From Stenogyne calaminthoides (lineage: Eukaryota; Streptophyta; Magnoliopsida; Lamiales; Lamiaceae), in the NCBI GenBank assembly GCA_037126765.1, contig JBBCBC010000043.1:1302001-1366000 (forward strand): a DNA stretch of 64,000 nt, in the 5' to 3' direction. This document shows, piece by piece, positions 56,881 through 64,000 of the stretch. The translations under genes and the position numbers were made by a program. The notes below the pieces were generated by a model. That model was not told the origin of the DNA. It worked only from the letters and a program-made list of their open reading frames with translations, and ran no database searches. How positions within the stretch are numbered: the first letter of the stretch is position 1; each line of letters begins with the position of its first letter.

Positions 56881-58660
56881 GTTGCATATTTCAGTTCAAA
56901 TGTTAAGAACAATGAAAAATGCCCAGATACGAAGAATCTGAAAGGAAGAAGAGGAGAGAATGAAATTACACGAGATTGATAATGTCAAATGCATTTTTTT
57001 ATCATAGTAAATAAATTCTATTGCACATTAAATATGAATTTCAAAAGTACAACAAACCCACCATAAAAAAGGAACCACCACAAAATTTTCCCCAAAATCT
57101 CACCATTAATCAACACAATTGGATTACAGTTAAGCCATCTTGCCCTTAATTCTTCTACTCAATGAAATTATGTATCGCATTTTCAATTTTCAGTCCACAA
57201 CAATGGAAAAAAATAAAATAAACAAAAGAGTCATAACCCCATGGGAAGTAGCAGACGAAAAGGGCGACAAAATTAAACTATGATAAACTCATCAACTAGT
57301 TTGGCTGCCATCGTCTCATCGACTGCGTTTGCCCGCCGCACGTCTTCCTCTATTTTCTTACTCGGTTGCGGGTCTTGCACGCCCAACTTAGAATATAATT
57401 TGCATATCTAATATCTACACTTTATTTTATATATGACCCGAATTTAAGTGACTGAGTATGATTGGGGTGAGTGCCAGTTACATATGACACCTAGCCTTTT
57501 GAATTATATTTTTCAAGTAGGTCTAGTGTGAAAATTTTCTTGTATGAAAATCTATAAAATTACCCTAAACCAACCATCTACACCCTAAACACTAAATAAT
57601 GAACCCTAAATTATAACCTATTTGGGCCGGGTGAACCATTTAGAACCACTTTGTAATTTTCAAATTTATTTTCCAACCAATTAACCACTAAATTTCCATC
57701 TTAACCCATATTACATTACATTCACTAATTACAATTAATTTGATTGTAAATTAAAGATTTTTCCAAAGATTTTTGAGATGATAAAACTTATGAACCTGAA
57801 TTTGGGTTTGGGGGATTATTAATTGTTTGATCGTGCGCAGAAAACAAATTGGCTTTCTGTGATTGGTAACCAGGAAGTGGTCTCATGAGTGATTGTTACA
57901 AATGATGTTAAAAGATTTAATTTTGGACTTGAAATTAAGATTAAAATTGGTGAATGGATCTTGATTATTCGATTGTGATGGATTGGCTGAAGTGAGTTGG
58001 AATTAGAGATTTGGATTCCTTTTGTGATTGAGCGTGACTTGGAATATTACAAAATGATATTACCTGTAAAAAAAAAATTAATTTCACGGTGAACATGCAG
58101 ACCAATTCAAATGAATTAATCACATATCTCTCTACAAGTTTAGACTTTTGGATAAGATGATTTTTTTTAATGGTGTCAGTATTTTTGGCTCAAACGTCGT
58201 ATCCTGAATTAAATTTCCAATGAAAGTAACTTTAACCATATTAAATTGTCTACACGATGATGGAGTAAGAAAAAATTCAAAGACAATTTGGAACATATGT
58301 AAAAGAAAAACAAATTAGAAAACTCTATAAATTCAAACTTTTAGATGAGATAAAAGTCTTTCAACAAATAATATTGAATGCTAGAAATAAATAATATAAA
58401 TGAATTAATATTTACGAGTAAATTATTATACATTAATAATCATTGTGGTGATTTATATCATTAAGCAATTAAAGTTGCCCCAAAACCAAGCACTGCAGGT
58501 AAAGAGAGGCCTTATAATTGAAACCAATACATTTCTATCATTCAATTGCTACACTTTATTAATTTTAAGCCTTTATCTGCATATTCATTTCTCTATGCTT
58601 TTTATTTTTATTAATTTTTGAATCAAGCTTACTTGGAAACTAAGAGCCGATAGAGTCTTA
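56881..58660. other. Intergenic region with dispersed repeats
   Basis: 57490-57660 is the reverse complement of a repeat at about 1085-1260 (shared CACTAAATAATGAACCCTAA and GGGTGAACCA). 58090-58270 is a diverged relative of the repeat at 29570-29830. 58389-58430 (AATATAAATGAATTAATATT then TACGAG) recurs at 61666-61700. No gene was seen. Confidence 0.5.
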
Positions 58661-58710
58661 TATACACCATACAACTCAAATGTAATTACATTTGAGTTGT
58701 ATGGTGTATA
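58661..58710. repeat. Perfect 50-bp palindrome
   Basis: The two 25-base arms (TATACACCATACAACTCAAA... and its complement ending GTTGTATGGTGTATA) meet with no spacer. It could extrude a cruciform, or its transcript could form a hairpin. The right arm belongs to the adjacent direct repeat. Confidence 0.95.
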
Positions 58711-58844
58711 AAAAAAAAGTTATATATTTTAATATAAATAAATTGTATGTTTAAAAAATTTCACATTACATTTGAGTTGTATGGTGTATAAAAAAAAAGT
58801 TATATATTTTAATATAAATAAATTGTATGTTTAAAAAATTTCAC
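58685..58844. repeat. Exact 80-bp tandem duplication
   Basis: 58685-58764 and 58765-58844 are identical, starting ATTACATTTGAGTTGTATGG and ending AAAAAATTTCAC. The identity implies a very recent duplication or an assembly duplication. Confidence 0.9.
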
Positions 58845-59326
58845 TTTTGATATGAGAGAATATTAATAGCAAATGAATTTTTAAATGAATTAATAAATAA
58901 ATTTTATTCGCTTAATGAAATTTTATTGTTTAGGGATTAAAGTGCATATTTCATTCAAATTAAAATTGAATTCAATTACATCAATTGTGCACAGGAGAGT
59001 AACTCTATAGATGAAGTCAATTCAATAAGTATCAATTTTAGTGCAAAGCGAACAAGTAAAATCGGAAAAATCAACAATTCACATACTTATGTAATAATTT
59101 TCATTGATATGTAACATAATTTAAATGTTAACATACAGTTGCCGGAATTCCATCAAGCAATGACATTTTATTATATGTACAAAGAAAGAAAGAAACTGGG
59201 ATCTACAGGCAACCTCATTCATCTTCGCAATTAATCTCTAAACAATTATTATGAAGATGTGGGGGTTTTTTTTCTTTCCTTTCAGAAATCATATGAACAT
59301 TCACCACAGACATTTGAACTTAAAGA

Positions 59327-61135
59327 TCAAATGTAAGGATTGATGTGAGACGAGTAATCTCGAATCCCAGCTCCTTCCCATCCCATCCATTCTTCCCACA
59401 TGTCCCAATCTTGATCGTCCATTCCCCTCATTGGCTCGTTTCAAATATAATTTTAAACGTTCGTCTCCATCTCCAGCGCTCAACGCCTCCCTAAGTTGAA
59501 GTTGCTCATTACAATCTGCATTGTACAATTGGAATCAGACAACTGGTGTTATTTTTTAACAGTATTAGTTGTGTTCACTTAGCAATGAACAATATTAGCT
59601 GTTTTTAGTGAGAATAATACCTGCTACTATTGAACAGTATTACTTGGTCAATATTAATAGTATTAGTTGAATATATTGACAGTATTAGTTGTTGACCACA
59701 AGTGTTACAAAGTTGCATTTGAATGGAAGGATTTTATTTAGGCCAGAATAAATGTCAATTGAACCAAAGACCTCTTCTCATTTTTTAGCTTGAAAGTATT
59801 CTCAAGGGGGAGAAAATGTAGGTGTTAGAAAGCGACCCATAAACAACTTGATTTAACTATTACAATTGATGAAGAGAAATGTTTTTTTCTTAATTATTTT
59901 GAAATTTAAGTAGCAACTGAAAGGGGAAAAAAACCCACAATAGTGACATTTCAATGTATTTAAATACAAACATCAAATCAAGAGAAACTTATTCAATCCA
60001 CCAACTATATAAAGCCAAATAATATAAGACAGCACACAGTATTATTCAACTACTTCAAGTGGGCTCACTTGCAATTATATTATTAAAATATTATTATTAT
60101 AAATTCCTAATTATTGAAAAATGCATATATTCCACTTACATCATATGCTTCATTGATTTGGTGAAATTGGACCCCACAATTGCTTCCCCTACATACATCA
60201 GGATGATACTGCAAATATTGAAAAAAAAAAGATTAATACACAACCTAATTCTTCAAATTAAGGAAACGAATCACAAAAATCTTGTAGACATTAATTATTA
60301 AGATTGAGTCTCGTGTGCATCCGAGTGCACCGTGCATTTATAATGCATTTTAAAAGCGTACAATTATACAAAACAGAACGTGCAACTATTCCAAACATAA
60401 ATATGCAACTATATTCTCATATTAACAGTTACATTTTTCTATGTAAATAATTCACACTTTTCAATATAACAAGTTACACGCTTCTAAAATGCATCGTAAG
60501 TACACCATACACATTGTGCATACAAGACCTAACCTTATTTTAAGACCACTAAATTTGCACAGGGGATAAGTATCAAAGAGAATTAAATACAATTAATCAA
60601 GGCAAGGAAATGGTCAACTTAAATGAATTTTCACGAATTATGATCAGAAATCATTTCCCAGAAATTTCAGTTTTAAAATTAAAATAATTTACAGAAAACC
60701 CAAGATTATATATGAATTAAAACTATGATTTTTTTTTGACAGAAAAACATTTAAACTTGTCTCCTAATTCAATGGCATAAAATTTTTTGCATCAGAGGAT
60801 CAATATCAACAAATATCAAGCACAAACATTTCCAATTCTTAAAGAAAACATTTTGAACAAAAATAAAAATCAACCAACTAATAATTTTTTTATTTAAAAA
60901 TCCAAAAAATTACCTGAAGAGCAAGTTGCCTGAAAGCCTTCTTAACCTCAGATTCAGAAGCACCATGTTGAATCCTCAAAGTCTTGTAAGGATCACCATT
61001 AACAACAGCAGAAGAAATACAACAAACCTTAAATCCCTTTTTCCCATTATTATTCCTCAAATTTTTTCTTGACAAATTATCCCTAAATTGCCCCCAAGAA
61101 CCAGACGCAGAACCACATCCAACAGCAGCAGCCAT
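59327..61135 (-). CDS. J8: Chloroplast DnaJ8-type J-domain protein, three exons, exon 3 frame broken
   Basis: Exons are 61135-60914 (74 codons), 60208-60140 (23 codons) and 59515-59327. All junctions are phase 0 with GT-AG. A Ser/Asn/Lys-rich N-terminus (MAAAVGCGSASGSW) looks like a plastid transit peptide. DPYKTLRIQ (48 on) starts the J domain, KKAFRQLALQ precedes it across the intron, YHPDVC (75-80) carries the HPD motif needed to stimulate Hsp70 ATPase, and NEAYD follows. Exon 3 starts IVMSN and ends with the family signature WEEWMGWEGAGIRDYSSHIN. Between them the frame meets TGA, TAA and TGA, while another frame is open (LREALSAGDGDE). This implies two compensating indels or base errors. 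Arabidopsis J8 is a small stromal co-chaperone of similar length. An upstream in-frame ATG at 61159 is less likely as the start. Confidence 0.85.
60305..60535. repeat. Dispersed MITE-like repeat, copy 2 (J8 intron 1)
   Basis: TGCATTTTAAAAGCGT on the left pairs with ACGCTTCTAAAATGCA on the right. The interior has GTGCAACTATTCCAAACATA and ATATTCTCATATTAACAG, as in the copy at 53890-54115. A third, blocky version lies at about 63005-63170 in the second J8 copy. Confidence 0.65.
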
Positions 61136-61211
61136 TTTTCCCCCCAACAAAAAATTCAAGATTTTGCAATTTTAAAAAATCCCACGATGCAATAACCACA
61201 ACCACTCTCAA

Positions 61212-61219
61212 TTATATAA
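61212..61219 (-). promoter_or_regulatory. Candidate TATA box of the J8 gene
   Basis: The minus strand reads TTTATATAATTG about 78 bp before the start codon. In the second J8 copy the same place reads CTAATTAAAAAGATT, so the TATA element is lost there. Confidence 0.5.
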
Positions 61220-61220
61220 A

Positions 61221-62420
61221 GATTCTGCCACCAATGTGAAAACCACAGGGGAAGAAAACAGAGCACCTTTCAAAAAATACCTCCCTTGAAAATTATTAAA
61301 ATATAACAGAAACCCAAATGATTGAATTAATTTAATAACAGAGCAATCGAGCTTTTTTGCTTTGAAATGACACTTTGGGCACGCAATAATGGAATCGAAG
61401 AAAGAAGATTAAGAAGAGTTTTTTTATACGAAATATGAAAATGAATATGTATATATATAGATATAGATGTAGAGATGTGGGGACAAGAAATGAAATGGTG
61501 GATCAATCAAAGGGGTCCTGATCTTGAAATTTGTTTTGTGTACGTGTTTGAGTTGTAGACAAAAAATGGGGACATTATTGACGATCTTATCCGTCTCTGG
61601 CCTTCGGGATTTATCCTAGTCAGATTGTAATAAATAGGGATAGGGTTTTTTTTTTTGGAAAAATAATATAAATGAATTAATATTTACGAGCAAATTATTC
61701 TTAATAATCATTAGCATTTTTTAATTTGAGGGATATTCAGCTGTATTTATCTGTAATTTCATTTTGGTCCTTGTAATTGGTAAGTGTTTCTTTTAATAAT
61801 TCAATTTTATTTTTTTTTGAGGAGAATAATTCTCTTATTATTAAGAAAATGTTTTATTATTTTAATCAAATCACAATATTTTTTAAATATTGTAATTTAA
61901 TACATGTTTTTTTAATTTAATAAATAAAATCTCATTCTAATTGATTTTTGCAATTTAAGATTACATGTAGTATACCTCTTAAATTTTGGCCGTGAATAAC
62001 ATGATTTTCAGTCTGAAAACAAGTTATAAAGATGAAGTTCTATATTTCCCGTAAACTCTACTATTTCAATTTTATTGTCCCGTTATTCACAATCAAAAAA
62101 TATAATGTCTACAAGCTCGAATTACAAAAAATTATAAATGTATGATTTTATTCACCAAAATTAAAAAATTTAAGATTTAATTGCAATTTTTTGAAAAGAT
62201 TGTGATTTTATTCACAATTAAGCCCTAAGAAAATAATTTAGAAAATTGACATTAGTGATTGACATTATGGGTATGTTTGATTTGGGATTTTAGGTGTGCA
62301 TTGAAATCATGAATTTTAAATTCTATAGATTTGAAATTTTTGATAAATTCTAAGAATATATTTTTGTTTTGAGATTTTAATAGGGTGAGATTGTTGTTTT
62401 ATGTCAAATTAATACTCTCT
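61221..62420. other. J8 upstream region and AT-rich spacer
   Basis: No further gene was found. About 40 bp at 61666-61700 repeats sequence from 58389-58430 downstream of J8. The rest is AT-rich to the start of the second J8 copy. Confidence 0.45.
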
Positions 62421-62423
62421 CCG

Positions 62424-64000
62424 TTGAACAGTAAGACTTGGTCAATATTAATAGTATTAGTTTTTATATTGACAGTATTGTGTTGATCCTCCTCGTCCGG
62501 ATTTTATTTAGGCCAGAATAAATGTCAATTGAACCAAAGACCTTTCTCATTTTTTAGCTTGAAAGGACCAATGAGCAAAAGGACCCATAAACAACCTACC
62601 TATTACAATTGATGAAGAGAAATGTTTTTTTTCTTAATTATTTTGAAATTTAAGGCAACTGAAAGCCCATGACTTGGTCGTTAAATACAAACATCAAATC
62701 AAGAGAAACTTATTCGCCACGCATATAAAGCCAAATATAAGACACGTATTATTCAAGCGACCACATCGCGTCAATTATATTATTAAAAAATATTATTATT
62801 ATAAATTCCCGATCATATATTCCACTTACATCATATGCTTTATTGATTTGGTGAAATTGGACCCCACAATTGACATACATCAGGATGATACTGCAAATAT
62901 TGAAAAAAAAAGATTAATACACAACCTAATTCTTCAAATTAAGGAAACGAATCACAAAAATCTTGTAGACAATAAAGTGTTGTCCGATCCGAACTTACTT
63001 ATAATGATTTTAAAAAGTTGCATAATTATGGAAAACAGAACACAACTATTCCAAACATAAATACTCCATCGTATTAACAGTTACATTTTTTGCCTCCTTT
63101 TCAATTAACTTTCACGCTTCTAAAACGATCGTAAGACACCATACACATTGTGCATACAAGACCTAACCTTATTTTAAGACCACTAAGTTTGCAAGGGATA
63201 AGTATCAAAGAGAATTAAATACAATGAATCAAGGCAAGGAAATGGTCAACTTAAATGAATTTTCACGAATTATGATGAAATCATTTCCCAGAAATTTCAG
63301 TTTTAAAATTAAAATAATTTACAGAAAACCCAAGATTTGATGAGAATTAAAAGTATTTTTTTTTTTTTTGACAGAAAAACATTTAAACTTGTTCCTAATT
63401 CAATGGCATAAAAATTTTTGCATCAAGGATCAATATCAACAAATATCAAGCACAAACATTTCCAATTTTAAAGAAAAACATTTTGAACAAAAATGGAAAT
63501 CAACCAACTAATAATTTTTTTTTTTTAAAAATCCAAAAATTACCTGAAGAGCAAGGCCTGAAAGCCTTCTTAACCTCAGATTCAGAAGCCCATCCCTCCC
63601 AAAGTCTTGTAAGGATCACAAGGCAGAAGAAATACAAAAACCCAACATTTTTTCCCAGGATTATGTCCAAATTATCCCTAAATTGCCCCCAAGAACCAGA
63701 CGCAGAACCACATCCAACAGCAGCAGCCATTTTTTTCCAACAAAAAATCAAGATTTTGCACTTTTAAAAATCCCACGATGCAATAACCACAACCACTAAT
63801 TAAAAAGATTCTGCCACCAATGGATGACAAGTTGAAGCCTTTTCAAAAATACAAAATTATTAAAATATAACAGAAACCCAAATGATTGAATTAATTTAAT
63901 AACAGAGCAATCGAGCCTTTTGCTTTGAAATGACACATGCACGCAATAATGGAATCGAAGAAAGAAGATTATTTTTTATACGAAATTGGAAATGAATATG
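62424..64000 (-). pseudogene. Broken second copy of J8 (exons 1-2 and intron), truncated by window end
   Basis: It repeats 59624-61420 or further in the same orientation but with many blocks shortened or replaced. Exon 2 is 62890-62830 (61 nt instead of 69; the 8-nt loss after the HPD-coding part shifts the frame). Exon 1 is about 63730-63544 (187 nt instead of 222), with the DPYKTL segment destroyed but MAAAVGCGSASGSWGQFRDN kept. Exon 3 is absent because the copy starts upstream of it. Long runs such as the start-codon region match the first copy exactly. Either this is a recent pseudogene or an unmerged, poorly resolved haplotype copy. Confidence 0.75.

Overview
The window is AT-rich nuclear DNA from a flowering plant, most likely a eudicot. 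The evidence is GT-AG introns, many plant-type transposons (Copia, Helitron, hAT, MULE, Stowaway and tRNA-derived SINEs) and host genes of land-plant families. The species cannot be named from the sequence alone. Most of the 64 kb is transposon-derived or featureless AT-rich DNA. Four host loci are recognisable: a phospholipid N-methyltransferase (PLMT) gene on the minus strand at 10.7-12.5 kb with a scrambled second copy at 7.1-9.3 kb; a membrane receptor-like kinase on the plus strand at 33.5-35.6 kb; a lamin-like/early-nodulin-like phytocyanin on the minus strand at 41.9-42.5 kb; and a chloroplast DnaJ8-type J-protein on the minus strand at 59.3-61.1 kb with a broken second copy at 62.4-64.0 kb. 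As far as I recall, PLMT and J8 also lie close together on Arabidopsis chromosome 1, which would make this a conserved gene neighbourhood. Layout: 0-2.2 kb is AT-rich flank ending in a MITE. 2217-9857 is a minus-strand Copia-type LTR element with an exact ATTAT target-site duplication, but its interior is interleaved with blocks of the host DNA that flanks it on both sides. 9.9-12.7 kb holds the better PLMT copy with a small SINE in its intron. 12.7-17.8 kb is AT-rich with a Stowaway MITE. 17.8-25.2 kb is a nest: a solo LTR, a B3-like domain fragment, and a decayed Helitron PIF1-type helicase that carries a second solo LTR and a GC-rich hAT element. 25.9-32.6 kb is mostly MITEs and a SINE. After the kinase come a GTAACAC repeat array (36.7-37.4 kb), a tRNA-like sequence, an unrecognised broken ORF that looks like the last gene of an endogenous pararetrovirus (37.9-39.5 kb), and a MITE. 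After the phytocyanin come a Stowaway MITE, a decayed Copia with both LTRs (43.4-48.9 kb) containing another solo LTR, and AT-rich repeat-bearing DNA to the J8 gene. The most unusual signal is the block-mosaic structure of the 2.2-9.9 kb element. Its interior reads like the empty-site host sequence (left flank, then right flank) spliced in pieces into the retrotransposon, with identical runs of up to about 270 bp. A merged-haplotype assembly error at a heterozygous insertion is the leading explanation. The second J8 copy shows a similar blocky pattern. I found no evidence of a new defence or regulatory system. The host genes are ordinary housekeeping or signalling genes in a transposon-rich setting.
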